Part shown: one piece after another, positions 1 through 10,060 of the stretch
How the letters are laid out: each line of letters starts with the position of its first letter
Position numbering within the stretch: the first letter of the stretch is position 1
Source of the DNA: Planctomycetota bacterium
Lineage (GTDB): Bacteria; Planctomycetota; J058
Assembly (NCBI GenBank): GCA_023954375.1
Contig: JAMLIC010000003.1
Coordinates: forward strand, 358,088 to 422,087
Direction: 5' to 3'
Length of the DNA stretch: 64,000 bases
Position numbers and translations under genes: made by a program
Notes under the pieces: generated by a model
Databases searched by the model: none
What the model was told of the DNA's origin: nothing
Seen by the model: only the letters and a program-made list of their open reading frames with translations

Positions 1-47
1 GACGGGGCTATGCTTCAATGCTCGACCCCGGGGAAGGGGGGGGGGCC

Positions 48-752
48 TTGACCGCGAACCGCTCATCACTCGCTCGACCGGCGCCCGCGCTGGTGCTGAC
101 GACGCTCTCCCTCCTCGCGGGCTGCGTGGCGGGGCCGGAGACCGGTCAGGCTCGCGCCCCCGGGCACGGCGCCCCGAAGGTCGCGGTCGACGTGGAGGAC
201 GACGACAACCTCCCGGTCGTGCCCACGACCGACCCCGAGCGGACCCGGATCGCCCGCGAGATGTACCTGCGCGGCGTGCGCCTCCTCTCGGGCAGCCCCC
301 GCATCGACGAGGCGATCCGGGAGTTCCAGCAGTCGCTGGAGATCGACCCGCTCTTCTACCGGGCGCACTTCAAGCTGGGGATCTGCTACTACATGAAGGG
401 GCAGTACCCGCTGGAGATCAACGAGTACAAGAAGTGCCTGGCGATCAACCCGCAGTACGTGCCCGCGTGGCTGAACCTGGGCCACGCCTACCTGGCGCGT
501 GACGGCCTCGAGCAGGCGCGCGCCGCCTACGAGCGGGTGCTGGAGATCAACCCGCACCACGCCGTGGCCCTCTACAACAAGGCGCTGATCGAGTTCGACC
601 TGCACAACGAGCCCGAGTCGCGCCGGCTGTTCGAGCAGTTCCTCCACGTGGACGGCGAGGGGGAGATGGGCGAGCGGGCGCGGCAGTACCTGTCGGAGCT
701 GCAGCGGCGCGAGGTGCCCGCGCCGCCGCCGGCGCGGCGGGCGGGGGGGTAG
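48..752 (+). CDS. TPR-repeat lipoprotein
   Basis: Predicted exported lipoprotein with tetratricopeptide repeats, probably a periplasmic or membrane-anchored scaffold. The hydrophobic signal ends in LSLLAGC, a good lipobox with Cys near residue 26. Four or so TPR units follow in the middle, ending in motifs such as EIDPLFYRAHFKLG and EINPHHAVALYNKA, with a short Pro/Ala/Arg-rich tail. I prefer the TTG at 48 because it places a polypurine Shine-Dalgarno-like run (about positions 30-45) just upstream and gives a short basic n-region. An in-frame ATG at 18 would add ten Gly-rich residues. The partner is unknown. The next gene follows on the same strand after about 180 nt. Fold assignment is firm; function is open. 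Confidence 0.8.
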   Translation: MTANRSSLARPAPALVLTTLSLLAGCVAGPETGQARAPGHGAPKVAVDVEDDDNLPVVPTTDPERTRIAREMYLRGVRLLSGSPRIDEAIREFQQSLEIDPLFYRAHFKLGICYYMKGQYPLEINEYKKCLAINPQYVPAWLNLGHAYLARDGLEQARAAYERVLEINPHHAVALYNKALIEFDLHNEPESRRLFEQFLHVDGEGEMGERARQYLSELQRREVPAPPPARRAGG

Positions 753-936
753 CGATGACGGCTTTCTGGCTGTGGCACCGCTCCCCATGCCGGATTCCTG
801 GCGGGGACAACCGGGAGGTCGCCTGGTGAGGGAGACCGCACGAGTTGCCGGCGAAGACGTTGCGAACGAGGGCGCTCCGGCCGCGCCTGGAACGGGATTC
901 GTTCTGTCCAGGCGGGGTTGGAGGTCCGTCGAGCCG

Positions 937-1824
937 ATGGCGCATCGCGTCCTGACCACCGCCGCGACGGTCGTGCTGCCGGCCATCCTGCTGGCGCCGC
1001 TGGCAGCGCCGACGGCCCGGGCCGGCGAGCCGCCGGCGCTGCCCGCTCCGCGGGGGGCGGACGGCGGGCTCAAGGCCGAGCCCCGCTGGCCGGCCGAGCT
1101 CCAGCACCGCAACGCCCGCTACGCCTCGCTGACGCGCGTCGACGACTCCGAGGGCGACCTCCGCGTGCGGCTCATGGCGCACCTGCAGACGGCCCGGGTC
1201 GACGACCGCCTGGGCGATTTCGAGGAGGTGCGCCGCAAGCGCGCCGCCGAGCACGTCCCGCCGCGGGCGATCCTCTACGCGCAGGTCCGCCGCGAGGGCG
1301 ACCTGGACGGCGACACGCGCGAGGAGGTCCTGGCCTCGATCCGCAACGAGCGGCGCTTCGCCGAGACCCGCCGGTTCCGCGACCTCGGCGGGGACTCCGA
1401 GCAGCTGGCGATCCACCGCCGGGCCGTGCGCGAGCGCCGCATCGAGCAGGAGGACCGGATCGTCCACGCGACGGAGCGCCAGACGCGCCTGCCGATCATC
1501 GATCGGCGCGACGACGAGGCGGCGGTCGACCGGCGGGCGACCCCCCGCGACCTGGAGCGCGTGGACGAGCACGACTTCGAGAAGCTCGAGGACCGGGACC
1601 GGGGGCTCGGCGGGGACGAGGACCGCTGGAACCGCACTCGTGACATGGACGATCGCGACGACCGCGACCGCGGCGGGCGCGAGGACCGCGACGAGGACCG
1701 CGACCTCGACCGGATCGAGGAGGCCAACGAGAAGTCGGCCGACCTGCGCCAGGACCGCCTCCTCGAGCGCCAGCAGGAGCTGCAGAACGAGCGCGAGGAG
1801 GCGAACGCGCCGGGCGGCTCGTAG
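937..1824 (+). CDS. Exported highly charged Arg/Asp/Glu-rich protein
   Basis: I do not recognise this family. The ATG at 937 is chosen because GGAGG lies 12 nt upstream and the translation then begins with a clear Sec signal peptide (hydrophobic stretch about residues 5-28, ending APTARAGE). The mature part is extremely rich in Arg, Asp and Glu. Patterns such as DRDDRDRGGREDRDEDRD near the C-terminus suggest an extended or helical, coiled-coil-like polyampholyte. A further 55 codons upstream are open but lack a signal and a ribosome site. It is convergent with the gene ending at 1897. Coding status is supported by the signal peptide and long open frame, but the low-complexity sequence makes homology searches difficult. 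Confidence 0.6.
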   Translation: MAHRVLTTAATVVLPAILLAPLAAPTARAGEPPALPAPRGADGGLKAEPRWPAELQHRNARYASLTRVDDSEGDLRVRLMAHLQTARVDDRLGDFEEVRRKRAAEHVPPRAILYAQVRREGDLDGDTREEVLASIRNERRFAETRRFRDLGGDSEQLAIHRRAVRERRIEQEDRIVHATERQTRLPIIDRRDDEAAVDRRATPRDLERVDEHDFEKLEDRDRGLGGDEDRWNRTRDMDDRDDRDRGGREDRDEDRDLDRIEEANEKSADLRQDRLLERQQELQNEREEANAPGGS

Positions 1825-1851
1825 GCCGGCCGAAGAGCGTTCGCGACGGCG

Positions 1852-1876
1852 GCGGGAGGGCGAACGGCCCTCCCGC
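1852..1876. terminator. Hairpin between convergent genes
   Basis: A perfect 10-bp inverted repeat (GCGGGAGGGC / GCCCTCCCGC) with a 5-nt loop lies in the 72-nt gap between the convergent stop codons at 1824 and 1897. No strong T-run follows on either side, so it is a plausible bidirectional terminator rather than a textbook one. Confidence 0.5.
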
Positions 1877-1896
1877 ACGCGTTCCGGACCGCCCGC

Positions 1897-3180
1897 TCAG
1901 GACGCGGCGGGGGGCGCCGGAGGCGGGGACGCGGGCTCGGGCTCGGGCGCGACGTCGGCCGCCGCCGCAGCAGCGGCCGCCGCGTCGAGCCCGCGCAGCT
2001 CCTCGTCGACCTTCGCCAGCCGCTCGTGGAGCTCGAGCACGCGCCCCTCGAGGAAGCGGATCTCGTCCTCGAGCGCCCGGTGGGTGCGCCGGTACTCGTA
2101 GAGGCGGGTCCGCGTGACGTAGAGCCCGCGGGCGATCCGGGCGCTCCGGTCGTCCTCGAGCCACTCGCCCAGCTTGAACGCCCGGTACGCGGCGAAGGCC
2201 GCCGTCGGCCCGACGATCGAGAGCATGTGCAGGTCGATCTTGCCCTCGATCAGGCGCTCGTGGAGCGAGCGCCCCTGCTCGACGAGGCGCCGGTGGGCGG
2301 CCGCGACCTGCTCGTCGCCGGCCGCGGCGGCGCCCAGGACGAGGCGCACGAAGTAGCGCTCGGCCGGGGCGGCGTCGCCGAGGGCCAGGACGGCCAGCCG
2401 GTCGCAGAGGAGGTGCTGGCGCAGGCCGACGACCAGGTTCGTCTTGCGGATCATCTGGTCGTTGACGCTGCGGGCCAGCTCGATCCCGCGCGAGATCGTG
2501 TTGCCGATCGCCGGGAGCATGCCCAGGCCGCGGGCGATCAGCCCGCTCATGCTGGGCATCTTGTCCAGCACCTCCATGAGGCGGTGGAAGGCGAAGATCC
2601 GCAGGTTGCCGAAGAACACGTGGCCCAGGGTGGTCGCCAGGACGAAGCGGGCCTCGTCGTCGTCGAGGCCGGCGAGCGCCATGTGGTCGAGGACGACGAA
2701 CGGCTCCTTGCAGCCGAGCACGCGGGCGCCGCCGCTCGAGGAGAGGTAGAGCGGCACGTCGCGCTCGACGTCCCAGGCGCGCAGCGCGGCGTCGCGCCAG
2801 CCGAGGAGGCGGTCCCAGGGCCCGCCCTCGACGACGCGGTAATGGTTGGCGTCGGAGAAGCCGCGGAAGGTGGCGTCGAGCTGCGAGAGGAGCGCCTCGC
2901 TGCCGGGGAAGCCGTCGATGATCCGCTGGGCGACGGCGACCAGCCAGCTCTGCTCCTCCGCCTCCTCGAAGTTGAACGGGTCGAGGTCGGGGAAGCGGCC
3001 CGCCCCGGCGCCGGGCACGGGCCCGTCCGGGAAGAGCGCCTCGACGCGCGTGCGCCGCTTCTCCTCGAGCATGCTCCGGCGCTGCTCGAGCCCCTCGAGG
3101 ACCCGCACACGCTCGGCCAGGAGCTCCGCCCGACGATCGGTCGGCTCGCCGGAGATCGCGCGCTTCAGCGATTCGAACAC
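1897..3180 (-). CDS. M48-like metallopeptidase homologue, probably inactive
   Basis: The fold resembles M48-type zinc peptidases, but the active site looks lost. The region FVLATTLGHVFFGN (about residues 180-195) aligns with the M48 helix that normally reads HExxH. Here the first His and the Glu are replaced, and only the second His remains. Further on, LRQHLLCDRLAVLAL resembles the ExxxD helix that supplies the third zinc ligand, also altered. A predicted coiled coil occupies the C-terminal third (residues 330-400), followed by an Ala run and a Pro/Glu tail. There is no signal peptide, so a cytoplasmic role is likely. I infer a scaffolding or regulatory pseudo-enzyme. Alternative: a distinct helical family with chance resemblance. 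Confidence 0.65.
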   Translation of the reverse strand: MFESLKRAISGEPTDRRAELLAERVRVLEGLEQRRSMLEEKRRTRVEALFPDGPVPGAGAGRFPDLDPFNFEEAEEQSWLVAVAQRIIDGFPGSEALLSQLDATFRGFSDANHYRVVEGGPWDRLLGWRDAALRAWDVERDVPLYLSSSGGARVLGCKEPFVVLDHMALAGLDDDEARFVLATTLGHVFFGNLRIFAFHRLMEVLDKMPSMSGLIARGLGMLPAIGNTISRGIELARSVNDQMIRKTNLVVGLRQHLLCDRLAVLALGDAAPAERYFVRLVLGAAAAGDEQVAAAHRRLVEQGRSLHERLIEGKIDLHMLSIVGPTAAFAAYRAFKLGEWLEDDRSARIARGLYVTRTRLYEYRRTHRALEDEIRFLEGRVLELHERLAKVDEELRGLDAAAAAAAAADVAPEPEPASPPPAPPAAS

Positions 3181-3383
3181 CGGGCCCTCCCCGCGTCACG
3201 ACCTTGACCCGCCATGGTGAGCAGCGCAAGGCTGCGGGCCCCCCTGAGCGGAAGCGCTCGCCGGAGCTGTCGCCGCACGGACACGCTCGAGGCGCAAATT
3301 CGTTCGTCGTTCAGGAGTTGCGGTAATGGCCCAGGAGGTGCGGTAGAGCCCACCGAACCCCACGAACACCGGAGCCGAGAGCC

Positions 3384-3560
3384 ATGAAGAAGATCGTCGC
3401 CGCCCTCCTCGTCGCCGTCAGCGTCTCGGGCCTCAACGTCTTCGCCTGCGGCGGCATGACCCAGATCGACCCGCCCTCGCTCATGCTCCAGACCGGCCCC
3501 TCCGAGCAGCCCCTCGAGAGCATCCTCGACGAGATCAGCGAGGTCCTCGTCATCTGCTAG
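3384..3560 (+). CDS. Small exported Cys-bordered peptide, copy 1
   Basis: A 58-residue unrecognised protein. It starts MKKIVAALLVAVS, has a hydrophobic core to residue 21, then C22GG. VFA-C fits a signal peptidase I (-3,-1) site and is a poor lipobox because of Phe at -2, so secretion or lipidation are both possible. The mature 37-residue part would begin and end with Cys (last residues VLVIC) and is acidic in its second half (SILDEISEV). GGAG lies about 10 nt upstream of the ATG. The open frame itself would be unremarkable, but its perfect triplication with matching leader and terminator supports a real, selected gene. Function is unknown. Confidence 0.7.
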   Translation: MKKIVAALLVAVSVSGLNVFACGGMTQIDPPSLMLQTGPSEQPLESILDEISEVLVIC

Positions 3561-3590
3561 CCGTCCTCACCACGAAGACGGTCTCCGCGC

Positions 3591-3626
3591 GCAGCCGGCC
3601 CCCTCGGGCCGGCTGCCGTCGTTTCC
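3591..3626 (+). terminator. Intrinsic terminator of peptide gene copy 1
   Basis: A perfect 11-bp stem (GCAGCCGGCCC / GGGCCGGCTGC) with a 4-nt loop, followed by CGTCGTTTCC. It sits 30 nt after the stop codon. Confidence 0.7.
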
Positions 3627-3795
3627 TCGCAGCCAGCCCCCTGGCGCCGTCACCGGTGGGCGGAAGCGCTCACGCGCGCTGTCGCCAGGCGGACACCACT
3701 GGAGAGCAAGTTCTCTCGGCGATCACGGGTTACGGCGTTGGCCCAGGAGGTGCGATAGAGCCCACCGAACCCCACGAACACCGGAGCCGAGAGCC

Positions 3796-3972
3796 ATGAA
3801 GAAGATCGTCGCCGCCCTCCTCGTCGCCGTCAGCGTCTCGGGCCTCAACGTCTTCGCCTGCGGCGGCATGACCCAGATCGACCCGCCCTCGCTCATGCTC
3901 CAGACCGGCCCCTCCGAGCAGCCCCTCGAGAGCATCCTCGACGAGATCAGCGAGGTCCTCGTCATCTGCTAG
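3796..3972 (+). CDS. Small exported Cys-bordered peptide, copy 2
   Basis: The encoded 58-residue protein is identical to the copies at 3384 and 4210, with a basic start, hydrophobic signal segment and Cys at both ends of the predicted mature part. The upstream leader nearly matches that of copy 3 but differs from copy 1 beyond about 60 nt before the ATG. It has its own terminator, so each copy appears to be a separate transcription unit. Function is unknown. Confidence 0.7.
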   Translation: MKKIVAALLVAVSVSGLNVFACGGMTQIDPPSLMLQTGPSEQPLESILDEISEVLVIC

Positions 3973-4002
3973 CCGTCCTCACCACGAAGACGGTCTCCGC
4001 GC

Positions 4003-4039
4003 GCAGCCGGCCCCCTCGGGCCGGCTGCCGTCGTTTTTC
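4003..4039 (+). terminator. Intrinsic terminator of peptide gene copy 2
   Basis: The same 11-bp GC stem as after copy 1, here followed by a better T-run (TCGTTTTTCC). This is the most canonical of the three terminators. Confidence 0.75.
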
Positions 4040-4209
4040 CTCGCAGCCAGCCCCCTGGCGCCGTCACCGGTGGGCGGAAGCGCTCACGCGCGCTGTCGCC
4101 AGGCGGACACCACTGGAGAGCAAGTTCTCTCGGCGATCACGGGTTACGGCAATGGCCCAGGAGGTGCGATAGAGCCCACCGAACCCCACGAACACCGGAG
4201 CCGAGAGCC

Positions 4210-4386
4210 ATGAAGAAGATCGTCGCCGCCCTCCTCGTCGCCGTCAGCGTCTCGGGCCTCAACGTCTTCGCCTGCGGCGGCATGACCCAGATCGACCCGC
4301 CCTCGCTCATGCTCCAGACCGGCCCCTCCGAGCAGCCCCTCGAGAGCATCCTCGACGAGATCAGCGAGGTCCTCGTCATCTGCTAG
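4210..4386 (+). CDS. Small exported Cys-bordered peptide, copy 3
   Basis: Third identical 58-residue copy, closing the tandem array. Beyond its terminator the repeat similarity stops and the sequence passes into a structured spacer before the convergent histidine-kinase gene. Its leader matches copy 2 almost exactly, so copies 2 and 3 probably come from the latest duplication. Function is unknown. Confidence 0.7.
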   Translation: MKKIVAALLVAVSVSGLNVFACGGMTQIDPPSLMLQTGPSEQPLESILDEISEVLVIC

Positions 4387-4414
4387 CCGTCCTCACCACG
4401 AAGACGGTCTCCGC

Positions 4415-4447
4415 GCAGCCGGCCCCCTCGGGCCGGCTGTGTGCGTT
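4415..4447 (+). terminator. Intrinsic terminator of peptide gene copy 3
   Basis: Same hairpin as in the other units, with the last base of the right arm changed (GGGCCGGCTGT), followed by GTGCGTTTCC. Confidence 0.65.
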
Positions 4448-4480
4448 TCCGCGCCCGTGACCGCTGAAGTGAACGCGCTC

Positions 4481-4519
4481 ACCGCTTGATCTGCGAGCGA
4501 AGCGAGCAGATCGAGCGGT
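4481..4519. terminator. Long hairpin between convergent units
   Basis: Arms ACCGCTTGATCTGC and GCAGATCGAGCGGT form a 14-bp stem with one G-T pair and an 11-nt loop. A second small inverted repeat (GGCCGC-GTA-GCGGCC) follows near 4550. The spacer 4387-4645 holds no gene that I can support; the hairpin probably ends transcription from the minus-strand histidine-kinase operon. Confidence 0.45.
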
Positions 4520-4645
4520 GGCGCGCATCCCCGAGCGGAGGCCGCGTAGCGGCCGGAGCGAGGGCGACAGGTGCCTCACTGCGGATCGGAGCATCGAGCC
4601 GCGCGCCCGGACGTGGACATCAGAACAAGCGACGGCCGCTGTGAG

Positions 4646-6445
4646 TCAGGTGGGCAAGGTGAACGTGAACTTCGACCCCACGCCCTTCTTGCTCTCCACC
4701 CAGATCCGCCCGCCGTGGAGCTCGACCAGCTTCTTGGCGATCGCCAGGCCGAGGCCCGAGCCGCGCTCGCCGGCGGTGGGCTGGGCGCTCGTCTGCTCGA
4801 ACTGACCGAAGATCCGGTCGATCTCCGACGGCTCGATCCCCTGGCCGGTGTCGGTGACCGAGACCTCGACGGCGCCGTCCACCTCGCGCGCCGAGAGGGT
4901 GATCGCGCCGCCCTTGCTCGAGAACTTCACGGCGTTCGAGACGAGGTTGTTCAGGATCTGCTGCACGCGGCGGGCGTCGACGCGCGCGCGGGGCAGCGGC
5001 CCGCGCAGGGCCAGGCGGAAGGCGATCCCCTTGGCCTGCGCCCACAGGTCGTAGCGGCGACGCCCCTCGCCGAGGACCTGCGCGAGGTCGACCTCCTGGA
5101 GCGCGAGGCGGATCTTGCCGGCCTCGAACTTGGCCACGTCGAGGAGGTCCGAGAGGAGCTCGTTCATCTCCAGCGCCGTGGTGCGGATCACGTCGAGGTC
5201 CTCGCGCACCGGGCCGCCGGTGTCGAGGTCGACGAGGGCCACCTCCGCGAAGCCGAGGAGGCCCGTGAGCGGCGTGCGCAGGTCGTGGGCCACCATGCCC
5301 AGGAGCTGGTCCTTCTGCTGGTGGAGGTCGGCGATCTTCGCCGCCTGCGCCTGGACCTCGCGCGTGCGCTGCTCGACCTTGTGCTCGAGCTCCTGGTTCC
5401 AGCGGAGGATCTCGTCGCGCGCCGCCTCGAGCTCGCGGTTGGCCCGCGTGATCTGGTCGATCAGCCGCGCGTTGGCCAGGGCCGCGGCGACCTGCTGGGC
5501 CACGATCACGGCCAGCTGCAGGTCGTCCTGGTCGAACGGCTTGCGCGACTCGCGCTTGTCGAGGTGCAGGGCGCCCAGCACCTCGTCGTGCACGCGCAGC
5601 GGCACGACGAGCGCCGACCTGATGCCGAAGGTGTGGATCGACTGGTTGGCGGCGACGCGGTGGTCGAACTGCGCGTCGCGGATCAGGATCGCCTCGCCGC
5701 CCTGCAGCGCCTGGGCGAGGAGGCCGCGCGAGGCGCCGCCGCGGCCGCGCCCCTCGGAGACGGCCTCGACGAGCTGCCCGGCGCCGTCGCGCAGGAAGAT
5801 CGAGCCGCGGTCGGCCTCGACCGCCTCGAGGAGCAGGCCCACCGCGTCGCGCAGGAGCGCCTGGGCGTCGAACGAGCGGGCCAGGAGCGTCATGCGGTAG
5901 AGGACCCCGAGGCGGCGCTGGAGGCTCCTGGCCTCCGCCTCCTGGCCGGCGAGGTCCAGCAGGCCCTGCTCCAGGTCCTGCAGCTTGAACTTGACCGTCT
6001 GCGGCCCGCCCAGCTCCTCGTCGAGGCGCCACGACTCCGGTTCGAAGCGCTCCGCGCGGTCGGTGACCCCGCCCAGGGCGGGGCCGGCCGCGGTCGGAGG
6101 GGTGGCCTCGAGCGGGGTCGGGTCCCACGCCAGGCCGTCCGGCTCGCGGTCGGTGTAGAGCACCCGCGTGTTGCCGAAGAGGATCTCGTCGTCGGCCGCG
6201 AGGAGCCGGACCCCCTGGACCAGCTCGCCGTTGACGTAGGTCCCGTTGGTGCTCCCCAGGTCGCGGATCCGGTAGCCGCCCTGGATCGGCTCGAGGAGCG
6301 CGTGGGCGCTCGAGATCTTGCGGTCGGGGATGCACAGGTCCTGGTCGGTGCCGCGGCCCACCGACAGGCGCTCGTCGTGGAGCAGGATGACGCGGTCCGC
6401 GCCGAGCGCGCTCGACCGGACGATCAGCTTGAGGCCGCTGCCCAC
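4646..6445 (-). CDS. FHA-GAF sensor histidine kinase
   Basis: Cytoplasmic two-component sensor kinase, 599 aa. An N-terminal FHA domain (about residues 8-90) has LSVGRG and GSTNGTYVNG, although the usual SRxH motif reads SSAH. A GAF domain follows (about 165-320), then a coiled coil and a HisKA domain with the phospho-acceptor His387 in MVAHDLRTPLTG. The C-terminal ATPase has an N box (NNLVSNAVKF), G1 (DTGQGI) and G2 (GSGLGLAI). No transmembrane segment is seen, so the signal is probably intracellular and sensed through GAF, while FHA may bind a phosphothreonine partner. Translation starts at GTG. It lies 13 nt after the J-like gene and no response regulator is nearby. Confidence 0.93.
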   Translation of the reverse strand: MGSGLKLIVRSSALGADRVILLHDERLSVGRGTDQDLCIPDRKISSAHALLEPIQGGYRIRDLGSTNGTYVNGELVQGVRLLAADDEILFGNTRVLYTDREPDGLAWDPTPLEATPPTAAGPALGGVTDRAERFEPESWRLDEELGGPQTVKFKLQDLEQGLLDLAGQEAEARSLQRRLGVLYRMTLLARSFDAQALLRDAVGLLLEAVEADRGSIFLRDGAGQLVEAVSEGRGRGGASRGLLAQALQGGEAILIRDAQFDHRVAANQSIHTFGIRSALVVPLRVHDEVLGALHLDKRESRKPFDQDDLQLAVIVAQQVAAALANARLIDQITRANRELEAARDEILRWNQELEHKVEQRTREVQAQAAKIADLHQQKDQLLGMVAHDLRTPLTGLLGFAEVALVDLDTGGPVREDLDVIRTTALEMNELLSDLLDVAKFEAGKIRLALQEVDLAQVLGEGRRRYDLWAQAKGIAFRLALRGPLPRARVDARRVQQILNNLVSNAVKFSSKGGAITLSAREVDGAVEVSVTDTGQGIEPSEIDRIFGQFEQTSAQPTAGERGSGLGLAIAKKLVELHGGRIWVESKKGVGSKFTFTLPT

Positions 6446-6458
6446 GCCGGCGCCGCCG

Positions 6459-7889
6459 TCAGCCGTCGAGCGTCTGCGTGAGGCGGCTCGAGCGCCTGCT
6501 CGACACGAAGCCCTGCCACATGCGCAGCTCCTCGGGCTTCGACATGGGCGCGAGGCGCTTGAGCTTGTGCTGCCGGATCTCCTCGAGGTACCCCTTCACG
6601 AGGCCGACGCTCTGGGCGGCGCGGCTGCGGACCTCCTCGCCGCCCGGGCCGAGCGCCTCGGCCTTCTGCTGCGCCTCCTCGAACTTCTTGAGGGCGTCCC
6701 GGTAGGTCTTCTGCTCCGAGTCGAAGACCTTCTCGAAGCTCACGCCGTTGATCTGGTAGACGACCCCCGGCTTGCCGTTCGTCGGCGGGAAGTAGAGCGC
6801 GAGCTGCTCGTGCAGGTCGCCCGCGATCCGCGCCAGCTTGGCCCCGGCGTTGTAGGCGCGCTTGGCCTCGGCGGCGGCGCGCAGGTCCACCTGGCCGGCG
6901 AAGCGGCTGCGCTGATCGCGCGCCGTGTCGGGCGGCGGCGTCGGCGGCGTCGCGGCCTCACCAGAGCGACCCCACGCCGAGGCCGGCCGCCCGCCCGGGG
7001 TCGTCGAGCCGCCGCGCGCCCAGGGCGACGCCGGCCGCGCCGGCTCGGCCGTCGACGGCTCGTAGCTGTTGCTGAAGTCGTAGAAGCGGCCCCGCTGGAT
7101 CTTCGTCCCCCCGTCGGGCGGCGCCGGCGGCGCCGGACGGGCCGGGGCCGGGCGGCGGAGCGCCTCCTGCCGCGCGGGCGGCGGCGCCGGGGTCGAAGGG
7201 CCCCGCGGTCCGGCGGGGATCGCCTCGGCCTCGTCGGAGAAGGCGGGCTCGTCGCCGTCGTACGACTCCCCCTCCTCCTCCTGCTGATGGTGGCCGGTGT
7301 ACTCGTCGGCGTAGGCCGGCTCCTCGTCGTCGTCGACGTAGGGCTCGTCGTCGGGGAGCCCGGTGTCCGCGTGCGTGGCCGAGGGGTCGTCGTCGGGGTC
7401 GCCGAGCTGCGGCGGCGCCGTCCGGGTCGGCGGAGGCGGCGCCGCCGTCTGGATCGTCGCGTTGTTCGCCTTCGCCTGCTCCTGGATGACCGCCACGGCC
7501 TGGTCGCGCGAGAGCCCGTCGCCGACCCCCTTCTGGATCAGGGTCTCGAAGACCGCGTGCGGGACGACGCCCATGGCCATGAGCGGCTGCACGAACGCCT
7601 TGAAGTTGGCCAGGGCGTCGGCGACGAGCGACTCGTCGTACGCCTTGCGCCGCTCCGCGTTGGTCAGGGTGAGCCGGGCCGTCCGCAGCTCCTCCTTCAA
7701 GAACTCCAGGAACCCCTTGTCCTTGGAGGTCTTGACCTGCTGGAGCTTCTTCATCTGGGACTTGTAGGACTCCTCGATCACCGTGAGGTCGGTGACCGAG
7801 CGGTCGATGACGAGCAGCTCGTAGTGCGTCGGGGTCTCGCCCGAGGGCTCGATCCCCAGCAGCTTGCGGTAACGCTCGTCAGCCGCCAC
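6459..7889 (-). CDS. J-like domain protein without HPD motif
   Basis: 476 aa, GTG start. Residues 1-95 ([31 protein letters not shown]) follow the pattern of the J-like domains common in Planctomycetota kinases and chaperone partners. The HPD tripeptide that stimulates Hsp70 ATPase is absent. Residues about 150-330 are a Pro/Ala/acidic low-complexity linker. The C-terminal 140 residues are predicted helical and rich in Lys, Ala and Glu ([15 protein letters not shown]). It lies 80 nt after the Hsp70 gene and just before the histidine kinase on the same strand, so I infer a partner of that Hsp70. Whether it can activate Hsp70 without HPD is doubtful; it may be an adaptor. Confidence 0.65.
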   Translation of the reverse strand: MAADERYRKLLGIEPSGETPTHYELLVIDRSVTDLTVIEESYKSQMKKLQQVKTSKDKGFLEFLKEELRTARLTLTNAERRKAYDESLVADALANFKAFVQPLMAMGVVPHAVFETLIQKGVGDGLSRDQAVAVIQEQAKANNATIQTAAPPPPTRTAPPQLGDPDDDPSATHADTGLPDDEPYVDDDEEPAYADEYTGHHQQEEEGESYDGDEPAFSDEAEAIPAGPRGPSTPAPPPARQEALRRPAPARPAPPAPPDGGTKIQRGRFYDFSNSYEPSTAEPARPASPWARGGSTTPGGRPASAWGRSGEAATPPTPPPDTARDQRSRFAGQVDLRAAAEAKRAYNAGAKLARIAGDLHEQLALYFPPTNGKPGVVYQINGVSFEKVFDSEQKTYRDALKKFEEAQQKAEALGPGGEEVRSRAAQSVGLVKGYLEEIRQHKLKRLAPMSKPEELRMWQGFVSSRRSSRLTQTLDG

Positions 7890-7969
7890 GGGTCCTCGAA
7901 GTCCTGCCCAGCGTCCGTCCAGGTCGTGGCCGGCCCGCCACGGCGGCGGACCGGCGCGTCGTCACGCGA

Positions 7970-10059
<2,090 letters not shown>

Positions 10060-10060
<1 letters not shown>

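Larger units (their letters stand above)
3251..4440 (+). repeat. Three tandem ~413-bp units, each with a small exported-peptide gene
   Basis: Three head-to-tail units start-to-start 412 and 414 nt apart. Each has a conserved upstream leader (GGAAGCGCT, CCAGGAGGTGCG, CACCGAACCCCACGAACACC), an identical 58-codon gene and a downstream GC hairpin. The coding parts look identical in nucleotide sequence. The leader of the first unit is diverged while those of units two and three are nearly the same, which suggests recent duplication or gene conversion of the coding core. Confidence 0.85.

Noticed and set aside
3311..4379. Three 80-codon antisense open frames across the small-peptide repeats
   Set aside because: They mirror the plus-strand genes exactly, have no ribosome site, and the plus frames have signal peptide, leader and terminator.
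4571..6481. Long plus-strand open frame of 636 codons opposite the histidine kinase
   Set aside because: Antisense shadow of a gene with complete kinase motifs; its translation is Leu/Arg/Val-rich low complexity, typical of high-GC third-position bias.
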